Assembly (NCBI GenBank): GCA_963665495.1
Contig: OY762289.1
Location: 5,890,001-5,954,000, forward strand
Direction of reading: 5' to 3'
Origin: G963665495 sp963665495
GTDB taxonomy: Bacteria > Desulfobacterota > Desulfovibrionia > Desulfovibrionales > Desulfovibrionaceae
DNA length: 64,000 bases
This document shows, piece after piece, positions 44,509 through 53,482 of the stretch. Below the pieces are notes generated by a model, which was not told the DNA's origin, did not search any database, and saw nothing but the letters and a program-made list of their open reading frames with translations. The position numbers were made by a program, and so were the translations under genes. The first letter of the stretch is position 1. Each line of letters opens with the position of its first letter.

Positions 44509-45581
44509 AAGAATTGATAAGCGACATTTGTACTTTTCTGGAACAGGGCCAGGAACTTGTGCTGGCCACCATCTGCAACCACAGCGGCTCCACGCCGCGT
44601 TCCACCGGCGCCAAGATGGCCATCCTGCGCGACGGCAGCATTGCCGGCAGCGTTGGCGGCGGCTCCGCCGAAGGCCAGATCATGAAGGTCGCGCCGGAAA
44701 TATTTCAGAACAAATGCGGCCGGATACATTATTTCAATCTGACCGGCAAAGACGCGGCCGCCACGGACATGATCTGCGGGGGCGAGCTGGAAATCTTTCT
44801 GGAATACGTGGCTCCGGGCAAGGAAGCTCTGGTTGTTTTTCAGGAGGCCTCGCAGGCCTTGAACAGCGGCAAGAGCGCCACCCTGATCACCGACGTGAGC
44901 CAGCTGGAAGCCAGCGATCCGGAGGCCCCCTGGGACTGGAAACGCTGGGTGATGATCGAAGGACAGATTCCGGCTTCTCTGGCCGCCCCGTCCGAAGAGA
45001 TCGTCTCCATGGGGCGCGACAGCTTCCACCGTCCGCTGGGCGCGGCCATTCTGGATGTGGAGCGGGCCCGTGTGCTGTTCGAAGACCTGCTGGTGCCTGG
45101 CACCGTCTATCTGGCCGGAGCGGGGCATGTTTCACAGGCCACGGCAAGCCTGGCGTCCAATGTGGGCTTTCTTACCGTGGTGCTCGACGACCGCGAGGAA
45201 TTCGCCAACACCGAACGTTTCCCGGAAGCGGATAAGGTGGTCGTGCTGGAAAGCTTTGAGCGCTGCTTTGATGATTTTTCCATTGATGCAGACTGCTACC
45301 TGGTGGTGATCACCCGCGGCCATCTGCACGACAAGACTGTCCTGCGCCAGGCTTTGCAGACGCGGGCCGGCTATGTGGGCATGATAGGCAGCCGCACCAA
45401 GCGTGACGCTCTCTATCGCGACCTTCTGGATAAAGGCGTCACACAGGCGGATCTCGACCGTGTTTACAGTCCCATAGGCATAAGCATCGGCGCCGACACG
45501 CCCGAAGAGATTGCGGTCAGCATCGTGGGCGAGCTGATCAAGGCCAGGGCTCAGAGGAGAGCGCCAGGTGGCAAACATTGA
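44505..45581 (+). CDS. xdhC: XdhC-family aldehyde oxidoreductase maturation factor
   Basis: The 358-residue protein has the XdhC signature HSGSTPRSTGAKMAIL...GSVGGGSAEG at the N-terminus and a C-terminal Rossmann domain (VYLAGAGHVSQATASLA; MIGSRTKRDALY). XdhC binds molybdenum cofactor and helps sulfuration and insertion into xanthine oxidase-family enzymes, so Mop is the expected client. It overlaps neighbours on both sides. Confidence 0.92.
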   Translation: MKELISDICTFLEQGQELVLATICNHSGSTPRSTGAKMAILRDGSIAGSVGGGSAEGQIMKVAPEIFQNKCGRIHYFNLTGKDAAATDMICGGELEIFLEYVAPGKEALVVFQEASQALNSGKSATLITDVSQLEASDPEAPWDWKRWVMIEGQIPASLAAPSEEIVSMGRDSFHRPLGAAILDVERARVLFEDLLVPGTVYLAGAGHVSQATASLASNVGFLTVVLDDREEFANTERFPEADKVVVLESFERCFDDFSIDADCYLVVITRGHLHDKTVLRQALQTRAGYVGMIGSRTKRDALYRDLLDKGVTQADLDRVYSPIGISIGADTPEEIAVSIVGELIKARAQRRAPGGKH

Positions 45582-46716
45582 GGCCGTAGTTCTTTCCGCC
45601 GGATTGTCCAGCCGGATGGGAGGGTTCAAGCCTCTTTATCCCATGGGGGACAGTACGGTCATTGAGCAGACCGTGTCCGGTTTTAAGGATGCGGGTATCG
45701 AACGCGTTCTGGTGGTGGTCGGCCACCGCGCGGAAGAACTGCTGCCGGTAATTGAACGCCTCGGCGCACAGGCCGTACACAATACGGAGTATGCCAGCGG
45801 CATGTTTTCATCGGTCCAGGCCGGCGTACGGGCTGTATCCGACACAGCGGAGGCTTTTTTTCTGACGCCGGTGGATATCCCGCTGGTGCGTACGCAGACC
45901 ATTGTCCGGCTGCGCGATGCGTTCGTTCCGGGCAAAACCGCCATCCTGCATCCCTGTTTTCTGGGGGAACGCGGCCATCCGCCCGTTTTGGGTGTGCAGT
46001 TGCGAGAGTCCATTCTGGAATCCGACGGTCAGGGCGGACTGCGGGCTGTGCTGGATAGCTGGGAGCAGCAACAACCGGAGAGCGTACGCGAGCTGGAAAC
46101 AGCTGATGCGTTCGTTCTGCAGGATATGGACCGTCAGGAGCAATACGCCCGGCTTTTTGAACGTTCCAAACACCCCGGCCTGCCCAGCAAAGAGGAATGC
46201 CGCGCCTTGATGGAAATTTCAGGCACCCCGCAACGGGCCCGGCTCCATGGCGAGGCCGTCGCCAAGGTGGCCCTGGCTCTGGCCGGGCTGTACAACAGTC
46301 TGCCGGGGACCAACGGAAAGCTGGATCTCGAACGCGTCGAACGGGCCGCGCTGGTACATGACCTGGCCAAAGGAAAGCCCAATCACGAAGAATTGGGCGG
46401 CGAATGGCTCGAAGCGGCGGGGTTCACGGACATTGCCTCCATTGTGGCTTTGCACCGGGACCTGCCAGACCCCGAATCCACGCCCATCACCGAACGCGTG
46501 CTGGTATTCATGGCGGACAAGTTCGTGGCAGGATCAACGGTCGTTCCGCTGGAACAACGCTACGCGCAAGCGCTCGAATATTACGGGCACATCGAAAAGG
46601 CCAGAACAGCCATAGAGGGCCGCCGCGCGCGCGCCATGCTGCTGGCGGATCGCATAGGACGGGAAACCGGCACGAATGTGCATACGCTGGCCGTTGAAGT
46701 TTTGGAGCAGGGATGA
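45568..46716 (+). CDS. DVU_1551-family MobA/MocA-like nucleotidyltransferase fused to an HD domain
   Basis: The 382-residue protein has the nucleotide-binding LSAGLSSRMGGFKPL at the N-terminus, TPVDIPLVRTQTIV, and a C-terminal HD domain (RLHGEAVAKVALA; LVHDLAKGKP). Mop carries molybdopterin cytosine dinucleotide, so this is a good candidate for a MocA-like cytidylyltransferase. The role of the HD domain is unknown. It starts at GTG after GGAGAG, overlaps xdhC by 14 bp and has a paralogue at 17110-18255. Confidence 0.88.
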   Translation: MANIEAVVLSAGLSSRMGGFKPLYPMGDSTVIEQTVSGFKDAGIERVLVVVGHRAEELLPVIERLGAQAVHNTEYASGMFSSVQAGVRAVSDTAEAFFLTPVDIPLVRTQTIVRLRDAFVPGKTAILHPCFLGERGHPPVLGVQLRESILESDGQGGLRAVLDSWEQQQPESVRELETADAFVLQDMDRQEQYARLFERSKHPGLPSKEECRALMEISGTPQRARLHGEAVAKVALALAGLYNSLPGTNGKLDLERVERAALVHDLAKGKPNHEELGGEWLEAAGFTDIASIVALHRDLPDPESTPITERVLVFMADKFVAGSTVVPLEQRYAQALEYYGHIEKARTAIEGRRARAMLLADRIGRETGTNVHTLAVEVLEQG

Positions 46717-47333
46717 GCCCGCGTATCCTGCTTATGCGGCATGGGGAAATTACCCAGTACAAGCCCCGGCGCTTTATCGGACAGCAGGATCTGCCATTGA
46801 CGGAAAACGGCCGAAAACAGGCTCTGGCCGTGGGCAAGGCTTTGCGCGGGGTGGAAATAGACCGGATCGTCTGCAGCGACCTGAGCCGGACCATGGAAAC
46901 CGCGCGGCTGGTGGCGGAACAATGCGGCCTGGATCAGTTGCAACCCGAACCGGAAGCACGGCTGCGGGAGATCAACCTCGGCCAGTGGGAAGGACTGACC
47001 AGCAAAGAGGTTGAAGCCGCATATCCGGGCGAATACGCGGCCAGAGGCGAGAATCTGGCTTTGGTGCGCCCCGCCGGGGGCGAGAGTTTTTTCGACCTGC
47101 AACAACGTACGGCGCCTTGTTTCGATGCCTTGTTCGCCGAAACCCAGGGAACAACATTGATAGTGGCCCATTCCGGCGTAAACAGAACCATACTGTGCCA
47201 TGTGCTGGGCTTGGATCTCAACCACCTGTTCCGGTTCGGACAGGATTACTGCTGCATCAACAGCATAATCCGCTCCGGAGTGGGACGCTGCGTGGACTGG
47301 ATGAATCTCCAACTCTGGAGGGACGTGTTGTGA
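46713..47333 (+). CDS. Histidine phosphatase (phosphoglycerate mutase-like)
   Basis: The 206-residue protein has the catalytic LMRHGEITQYK at the N-terminus, DLPLTENGRKQA and a late VAHSGVNRTIL. It resembles alpha-ribazole phosphatase (CobC) in length, but its place in the mop cassette suggests a different phosphorylated substrate. It overlaps both neighbours by four bases. Confidence 0.87.
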   Translation: MSPRILLMRHGEITQYKPRRFIGQQDLPLTENGRKQALAVGKALRGVEIDRIVCSDLSRTMETARLVAEQCGLDQLQPEPEARLREINLGQWEGLTSKEVEAAYPGEYAARGENLALVRPAGGESFFDLQQRTAPCFDALFAETQGTTLIVAHSGVNRTILCHVLGLDLNHLFRFGQDYCCINSIIRSGVGRCVDWMNLQLWRDVL

Positions 47334-48004
47334 GACATATGCCGACCTTTGGTCTTTCTCTGGCGTTTCAACGTACCTTTCCCCATGTGTACGACCATGT
47401 TCAGGATCTGATGCGGATCAAAAAGCAGGGCAGCGAATCAAAACTCACCTGGCCTTCGTGGTGTTGTTTCCCGGTAGGGCTTTCCTATGATCTGCTGCGG
47501 CAGCGTTACGGCTATGCGCAGGACGGCGTCGAGCCCTTTCTTTTATCCGCTCTGGTCGGGTTTCGGGCGCAACGGACCATGGTGCATCTGGACGGCGAGG
47601 AATTTCAGGAAGCCGCAGAGTCCGAACAGTGTACGCCGCTGCCTGTTTCCAGCCTGTTTTCCATGCCGCGTACGAATTACTATGTCGCCTATCCGGAGGA
47701 CGGCAGTGTGGATGCGGGGGCTTTGGGAGCGTTCATGTTTCTGGATTACAATGGTCCGGGAGAGGAAAGCCTGATTTTTGTTCTGCATCTTGCCTCCTAC
47801 CACGTCGAACCTGTGTGTTTTCCCCTTTCCGCCGGGCAGAACCTGCTGGAAGAAGTGCATTTCGATCTGGAGCGTGCTCTGCATACGCAAAGACCCGCCG
47901 GGCTTTCACCTGAATTTTATGAAAATGCCATTAGCCTGTGCCGTATCAATCTGCGGGTGCTGGCGCAGCAGACAATCCCGCAGACGGAAGCCGTATTGCA
48001 GTGA
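47330..48004 (+). CDS. Uncharacterised protein at the end of the mop-linked cassette
   Basis: I do not recognise this 224-residue protein. It starts at a GTG overlapping the phosphatase stop, seven bases after GGAGGGA, so coupling is strong. Visible features are the segment WPSWCCFPVGLSYDLLRQRYG near residues 42-62, a SLFSMPRTNYYVAYPE stretch, and no signal peptide or membrane segment. It appears soluble, with a mixed alpha/beta composition. By position it should share the pathway of the cassette. Confidence 0.75.
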   Translation: MRHMPTFGLSLAFQRTFPHVYDHVQDLMRIKKQGSESKLTWPSWCCFPVGLSYDLLRQRYGYAQDGVEPFLLSALVGFRAQRTMVHLDGEEFQEAAESEQCTPLPVSSLFSMPRTNYYVAYPEDGSVDAGALGAFMFLDYNGPGEESLIFVLHLASYHVEPVCFPLSAGQNLLEEVHFDLERALHTQRPAGLSPEFYENAISLCRINLRVLAQQTIPQTEAVLQ

Positions 48005-48391
48005 TTACCTGAACCGGGGCAACACGGCGATGGGCGTTCAGAACGCGCTGTTGAATATTTTGCGTTCTGATCAATAAACAAAGCCTGGGGCCCCCTTGGA
48101 ATGAGTGCGCGAAAAGTTCGGAGCCCTGACGGGCGACATGGTGAAAGGATGTTTTCCTGCCATGTCGCCCGTCAGGGCTTGTTTCATTTTGTTCCGTTGG
48201 CGGATCAGGCTGCTACCTGGCCAGAGCGTCGGCGCGAATGCCAGACGTATGCCTTCCGACCCCTGAAATATGTTTCCGGGTTCATTAAAAAATAATAGGC
48301 ACTGGAAGATGGTTGATGTTAGTATCAACAAGAGGAAGGGGCGGCTTCTGAAAAGCCCGTGATCTAAAATTTTCGCCGGTCAGAGGTATTT
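48005..48391. other. Intergenic region of 387 bp
   Basis: No gene is seen. The region contains a very strong hairpin (48122-48179) that probably ends the mop-linked operon, then AT-rich sequence before the GH18 gene. Confidence 0.6.
48122..48179. terminator. Large perfect hairpin, REP-like or terminator
   Basis: Two perfectly complementary 20-bp arms (48122-48141 and 48160-48179) flank an 18-nt loop. The right arm is followed by TGTTTCATTTTGTT, which is not a strict T-run. The outer bases GGAGCCCTG...CAGGGCTTGTTT match the palindrome at 26776-26795, so it may be a member of a dispersed repeat family that also acts as a terminator. Confidence 0.6.
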
Positions 48392-50818
48392 ATGGCAGCC
48401 AGCTATGGGAAATTATACAGGGAAATTGCGGTGGCGACCATTCTGATGGTCCTGGCCTTCAGCTTTCCAGGCGTTGTCGCACGAGCCATGGCCGCCAACC
48501 GTATGGTCGGCTACTACATCGAGTGGGGCGTATACGCGCGTAACTATGAGCCGGCGGATATTCCGGCTAAAAATCTGACGCATATCAATTTTGCCTTTGT
48601 CAAATTCAATGCATCCGGCGAACTGCAGGCAGCGGACGAAAACGCGGATTTCAATATGCAGTTCGAGGCCAAAAACGGGTTCCCGGCGGAGCAAGGGCTG
48701 TTCAGCCGTCTCCGCTCGCTCAAGGAACTGTATCCGGACGTCAAGGTGCTGATTTCCCTGGGGGGCGCCGATTCGGGGCCTTCTTTTACGCCAATCGCCG
48801 CGGACGCCGCATTGCGTACGACCTTTGCCGCTTCCTGCGCGAACTGGATCAGCGATCAAGGGCTCGACGGCGTTGATATCGACTGGGAATATCCCCAAGC
48901 CACTGAGCAGGAAAATTTTGTGGCATTGCTGCAGGCCTTACGGGATGCCCTGGACGCCAAAGGTCAGGAAAACGGCAAGGACTATCTGCTGACCATAGCC
49001 GGACCCGCCGGTGAGGGGAACATGGGGGGCTATGATTTTCCCTCCGTGGCCGCTCTGGTGGATTGGATCAATATCATGGGCTATGACTATTACGGTTCCT
49101 GGAATTCCATCACCGGCTTCAACGCGCCCTTGTATGAAGATCCCGCCAGCCCGTCCTCTGAAAAAGCCGTTTTCAACATCGACTATACGGTCAGCGCCTA
49201 TTTGAACGGCGGGATGTCTGCGGACAAGCTTGTGCTGGGCATGCCGCTGTACGGGCGTTCCTGGGAAAACGTGCCGGATACGGACAACGGCCTGTACCAG
49301 AGCGGCCAGGTCGGTCCGGCCACAGGCACGAACGGCAACTGGGAAGGGGGGCTGTTCGATTACTGGCGTATCGTGGAACTGCTGCAGGGCGACTATACGT
49401 CCAACTGGAACGACAGCGCCCAGGTGCCCTGGCTGTACGGCCCGAACATTACCTCCGGCCTGGCCAACGGCATGTTCGTCTCTTACGACGATATTCAGTC
49501 CATTGGATTGAAAACAGACTATCTGCTGGAAAAGAGTCTGGGCGGCGCCATGTTCTGGGAACTTTCTGGTGATGTCCGGGACGCTACCGCCTCCACCAGC
49601 ATCGTTCCGTACGTGGCCGGCAAGCTTGGCGTGGAAAACAGCGAACCCGCGGTTGTGAGCAATCTGCTGTGGCACAAGAAAAGCACCGGCAAAACGGCTT
49701 GCTGGGATTTGAATAATAATCTGCAACTGGAAGATACGGAGACCGAAAACGGCTGGAAAATGTTGCTGGAGAATGCGTCGCTGACGGATCCCTGGTGGTA
49801 TGTCGCTTTCGTGGATCTGGATGGCGCGGGTTCTTCTGTGGATGGTGACGCGCCTGACACGGCCTACCTGGTGTTCTGGGCCAATCCGGAAACACGTATG
49901 CTGCAGGTCTGGCGCCTGCAGGAGGATTATTCGCTGGTAAGCACGGAAGAGGGCAAAGGCTGGGAAAATGTCAGTGCGACCGCCTATCCGGAGGGCTATG
50001 AGCTGCGCGGTGTGATCCGAAACGACAAGCGCAATATTTTGTTCTGGCAGAATCAGAAACAGCAGGTTGTCTGGTGGAAACTGGACAACCAGGGACTGCT
50101 GCCGAATACGCAGCAGGGCAGCGGCTGGGGCTTCGTGTCCGAAACCACTCTTTCAGATCAATGGACTCTGCTGGCTCCCTACACTGCCAATGGCGACCTG
50201 TCTTTGCTCTGGCGCGGCAGCGTCGGCGATTCGGGCAAACAGATCGTGGCCTGGAAACTGGACGACGACCTTACTCTTTCCAACGAAACCGAAGGGGAGG
50301 GATGGTTTCAGGTGGCTGAAAATGTTTTGCCGGAAGGCGGATGGCGTTATGTGGATGCGGGAACCTTCGACGGGCGAGACACCTTGTTCTGGCAGAACCA
50401 GCAGACGCGCAAGGTGGTTTACTGGCGGCTTGGGGATGACGGCCGTCTGCTGAATACGGTCGAAGGCAGCGGCTGGGGCTTTCTTTCCCGCGATCTTTCC
50501 GTGAGCAATACGTTTCTGGCCATGGGCTTGCTGGACGTTGAAGAGGAGAGCGCTTTGATCTGGCTGAACACAAGCAACGGCCTGACAGCCTATTGGAAAC
50601 TCACCGGACCGGGTGTTCTGAAAAATGAGGATAAAAACGACGGTTGGGGGATTATTTCCGAGGCAACAAGCAGTGGCTCCAGCCAAACGCGTACGGGGGA
50701 GTATACTGAAACGGCTTCCACCGGCACCTGGAAGTCCGAGTTCCAGAGCTGGGCTGCAACGCACTTTACCCCGCGGCTGGAGTCGGAACTCTGTCTGTTT
50801 TGTCAGCCGGACGAATAG
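48392..50818 (+). CDS. Exported GH18 (chitinase-like) protein with Trp-rich C-terminal repeats
   Basis: The 808-residue protein begins with a signal peptide (LYREIAVATILMVLAFSFPGVVARAMA). A glycoside hydrolase 18 domain spans about 36-415, with SLGGADSG and the catalytic motif LDGVDIDWEYP; the DxxDxDxE acid is present. Residues about 425-770 hold repeats with cores such as LLWHKKSTGKTACWDLNNN and LFWQNQQTRKVVYWRLGDDG, similar to those in the two beta-helix surface proteins. It could cut chitin, peptidoglycan-like glycans or host glycans. Confidence 0.88.
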   Translation: MAASYGKLYREIAVATILMVLAFSFPGVVARAMAANRMVGYYIEWGVYARNYEPADIPAKNLTHINFAFVKFNASGELQAADENADFNMQFEAKNGFPAEQGLFSRLRSLKELYPDVKVLISLGGADSGPSFTPIAADAALRTTFAASCANWISDQGLDGVDIDWEYPQATEQENFVALLQALRDALDAKGQENGKDYLLTIAGPAGEGNMGGYDFPSVAALVDWINIMGYDYYGSWNSITGFNAPLYEDPASPSSEKAVFNIDYTVSAYLNGGMSADKLVLGMPLYGRSWENVPDTDNGLYQSGQVGPATGTNGNWEGGLFDYWRIVELLQGDYTSNWNDSAQVPWLYGPNITSGLANGMFVSYDDIQSIGLKTDYLLEKSLGGAMFWELSGDVRDATASTSIVPYVAGKLGVENSEPAVVSNLLWHKKSTGKTACWDLNNNLQLEDTETENGWKMLLENASLTDPWWYVAFVDLDGAGSSVDGDAPDTAYLVFWANPETRMLQVWRLQEDYSLVSTEEGKGWENVSATAYPEGYELRGVIRNDKRNILFWQNQKQQVVWWKLDNQGLLPNTQQGSGWGFVSETTLSDQWTLLAPYTANGDLSLLWRGSVGDSGKQIVAWKLDDDLTLSNETEGEGWFQVAENVLPEGGWRYVDAGTFDGRDTLFWQNQQTRKVVYWRLGDDGRLLNTVEGSGWGFLSRDLSVSNTFLAMGLLDVEEESALIWLNTSNGLTAYWKLTGPGVLKNEDKNDGWGIISEATSSGSSQTRTGEYTETASTGTWKSEFQSWAATHFTPRLESELCLFCQPDE

Positions 50819-51035
50819 AATGGAAGTTGCAACAGGAGAGGCGGGCTGAAGAAACTGTTCTTTGTCCGCCGGTGCAGGAAAAATGCGTATCCGGGCGTAT
50901 ACATAGCTATTGCAATAAATGCATGTCTTTTCTGTTTTTTGTTTACAAAATCAGGCGGCTGTCCGCCTGTTCTGTTTTTGGGCAGCTCATATTGACATTG
51001 CTGAAAAACGCATGATATACAACCTAATTGGTTGT

Positions 51036-51111
51036 GCGGGTGTAGCTCAGCTGGTAGAGTACAAGCTTCCCAAGCTTGGTGTCGCGGGTTCGACTCCCGT
51101 CGCCCGCTCCA
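51036..51111 (+). tRNA. tRNA-Gly (anticodon CCC)
   Basis: A full cloverleaf is visible: acceptor GCGGGTG pairing with CGCCCGC, D-arm AGCTCAGCTGGTAGAGT, anticodon stem CAAGC/GCTTG with loop TTCCCAA, T-arm GCGGGTTCGACTCCCGT, and encoded CCA. The loop gives anticodon CCC for GGG codons. Confidence 0.96.
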
Positions 51112-51153
51112 GCCGATGACGGAAATCCTTATTCCAACAGGCGTTAGGATTTT

Positions 51154-51180
51154 GGGGCGGTCAATCAGCCCCTTTTTTTT
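51154..51180 (+). terminator. Rho-independent terminator after tRNA-Gly
   Basis: GGGGC and GCCCC form a short stem around a 9-nt loop, followed by a run of eight to nine T. It separates the tRNA from rimP. Confidence 0.82.
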
Positions 51181-51214
51181 TACTGTGGACCAAGTGTTTT
51201 AAGGGCCGGGTGAT

Positions 51215-51775
51215 ATGCTGGCGGACGAGCTGAAAGAAATAATCGAACCTGTGGCGGCAGCGCTGGAACTTGATTTGTGGGGAATAGAGGCGTCGCTATC
51301 GGGGAAACGCGGGGTTGTCCGTGTGTTTGTGCAGAGCGCAGCGGGAAGGGGAGAGCCGGATACTGCCGCGACCATAGACCAGTGTGCCGAACTTTCGCGA
51401 AAGATCGGCCTGGTGCTCGATGTGGAAGATATCATTCCCGGAGCCTATACGTTAGAGGTATCTTCGCCCGGAATGGAACGTCATTTTTTTTCTCTTGATC
51501 AGCTCAAGCCGTATCTGAACCGTACGGTGGAGGCTGAAACAACCGAAACGGTGGCCCTGGAGTTTCCGGACAGGAAACGCTTCCGGGGTACCCTTAAGGC
51601 TGTGAGAGATACGGAAGTAGAGCTGATTGTAGACAGCGAGCGTATTACCATTCCGTGGAATAAAATTAAGAAAGCACGACTGCGGCCTACGTATCCCGAT
51701 CAAGTCAATCGCGCCAAAGGTTCTCCTTCAAAGGGCTCGAAATCCGCTGCTTCAGAGAAGCAAGGAAAAAAATAA
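51215..51775 (+). CDS. rimP: Ribosome maturation factor RimP
   Basis: The 186-residue protein helps mature the 30S subunit. It shows the typical GLVLDVEDIIPGAYTLEVSSPGMER motif and a C-terminal SH3-like domain (ERITIPWNKIKKARL). The last 25 residues are Lys/Ser-rich and probably unstructured. It begins the classic rimP-nusA-ylxR-infB series. Confidence 0.94.
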   Translation: MLADELKEIIEPVAAALELDLWGIEASLSGKRGVVRVFVQSAAGRGEPDTAATIDQCAELSRKIGLVLDVEDIIPGAYTLEVSSPGMERHFFSLDQLKPYLNRTVEAETTETVALEFPDRKRFRGTLKAVRDTEVELIVDSERITIPWNKIKKARLRPTYPDQVNRAKGSPSKGSKSAASEKQGKK

Positions 51776-51865
51776 CGGGACCGCTTACCCAAAAAAAGTA
51801 GCCATACCGTCCGCAGGAGGACGAGTCCACGTGCATACGTGTTGTTCGCACCAAGGAGCTGAATC

Positions 51866-53230
51866 ATGAGTTTGGAACTGCGCAAGGCAATTGATCAAAT
51901 AAGTAAAGACAGGGGCATAGACCGCGATCTGCTCGTCGATACCATCGAGGAGGCGGTGCGCTCCTCCGTGACGAAAAAATACGGCGACCAGATAGACATC
52001 GAGGTCGGTTTCAATGAAGAGAGTGGCGAGTTGGAAGTCTACCAGTTCAAGATCGTGACCGAAGAGGTAGATGATCCCGCCACGGAAATCGCCCTGGATG
52101 AGGCTCTGGCCCATGACCCGGGCGTGCAGCTCGACGATGAAATCGGATTTCGCCTTAATGTCGAAGACCTCGGACGCATTGCCGCCCAGTCGGCCAAGCA
52201 GGTCATCATTCAGCGTATGCGCGATGCTGAACAGGAAATCATCTACGAAGAATATAAAGACCGCGTGGGCGATATCGCCAGCGGCATCATTCAGCGCCGC
52301 GACCGTTCCGGATGGGTTATCAACCTCGGCCGTACGGAAGCGCTGCTTCCCAAAGAGGAGCAGATTCCCAAGGAGCGTTTCAAGCGCGGCGACCGGATTC
52401 AGACCTATATTGTGGACGTCCGCAAAGAAGGGCGCGGTCCGCAGGTCATCGTTTCCCGAGCGCATCCGGACTATATGGCCGCTTTGTTCAAGCGCGAAGT
52501 GCCTGAAGTGGACGACGGCATCATCACCATCATGGGTGTGGCCCGTGATCCGGGCAGCCGCGCCAAGGTGGCCGTGATCTCCAAGGACAGGGATGTGGAT
52601 CCCGTGGGCGCCTGTGTCGGCGTACGCGGTTCGCGCATTCAGAATATCGTCCAGGAGCTCCGTGGCGAGCGTATCGATATCGTGGTCTGGAGTCCGGATA
52701 TCGCTACCTACGCCGCCAAGGCGCTTTCTCCGGCGCTCATTTCCAGAATCACGGTGGATGACGACGACAAACAGCTCGAAGTTGTCGTCCCGGATGACCA
52801 GCTTACGCTGGCAATCGGGCGCAAAGGCCAGAACGTCAAACTGGCCTCAAAACTTTTGGGCTGGAAAATAGATATTTTTACGGAATCCCGCTACAACGAG
52901 CTCAACGCAGGGCGCGAACAGCTCGAGCAGGTGGCCAGTGTGGCGGAAGTTTCCGTTGAACAGTTCCTGTCGGCAGGCATGGACAATGTCCAGCAGGTGG
53001 CACAGGCTCCCGACGAGGTGCTGAAAGATGCACTGAGCCTTACCGACGATCGTATTTCCAATCTGAGAGCCGCCATCAATTTCCTTGGCTTTCAGCCAGC
53101 CGAACCCCAAAGTGAAACCGAAGAACAGCTACCGGAAGATATTCCGGAAGAAGCGTCTGAAGAGCCGCCTCAGACGGAAGATGCTGCAGTGGATACTGAT
53201 GAACCTCAGGAGCGGGAGTCGGAAGAGTAA
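51866..53230 (+). CDS. nusA: Transcription termination/antitermination protein NusA
   Basis: The 454-residue RNA polymerase-binding protein has the N-terminal NusA domain (1-125), an S1 domain (about 130-200), two KH domains (VDPVGACVGVRGSRIQNIV; LTLAIGRKGQNVKLASKLLGWKIDI) and one C-terminal helix-hairpin region, ending in a Glu/Pro-rich tail. It controls pausing and termination. Confidence 0.96.
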   Translation: MSLELRKAIDQISKDRGIDRDLLVDTIEEAVRSSVTKKYGDQIDIEVGFNEESGELEVYQFKIVTEEVDDPATEIALDEALAHDPGVQLDDEIGFRLNVEDLGRIAAQSAKQVIIQRMRDAEQEIIYEEYKDRVGDIASGIIQRRDRSGWVINLGRTEALLPKEEQIPKERFKRGDRIQTYIVDVRKEGRGPQVIVSRAHPDYMAALFKREVPEVDDGIITIMGVARDPGSRAKVAVISKDRDVDPVGACVGVRGSRIQNIVQELRGERIDIVVWSPDIATYAAKALSPALISRITVDDDDKQLEVVVPDDQLTLAIGRKGQNVKLASKLLGWKIDIFTESRYNELNAGREQLEQVASVAEVSVEQFLSAGMDNVQQVAQAPDEVLKDALSLTDDRISNLRAAINFLGFQPAEPQSETEEQLPEDIPEEASEEPPQTEDAAVDTDEPQERESEE

Positions 53231-53482
53231 ATGGATGTTGGCCAGAAAGAGACAATCAACCCACGGCAGCCGACACGTATGTGTGTGATCTGCCGAGGCA
53301 AATTTCCTAAACGTAGCTTGCGACGTTATGTTTGTTCTGAAAAAGACCAGGGTCTGGTTCACGACCCGGCGCAGAGACTGCCAGGTAGAGGCTTCTATGT
53401 ATGTAGTCAGGAGGCATGTCAGAGCAGACTACAGTTTTTTCAAGGCTGGCGGAGGAAGTGTAAGGGGGTGACCGACCTATGA
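53231..53482 (+). CDS. ylxR: YlxR-family RNA-binding protein
   Basis: The 83-residue protein has the DUF448 signature MCVICRGKFPKRSLRRYV and GRGFYVC. It starts directly after the nusA stop and overlaps infB by four bases. YlxR proteins bind RNA or RNase P; the role here is inferred from the family and position. Confidence 0.9.
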   Translation: MDVGQKETINPRQPTRMCVICRGKFPKRSLRRYVCSEKDQGLVHDPAQRLPGRGFYVCSQEACQSRLQFFQGWRRKCKGVTDL

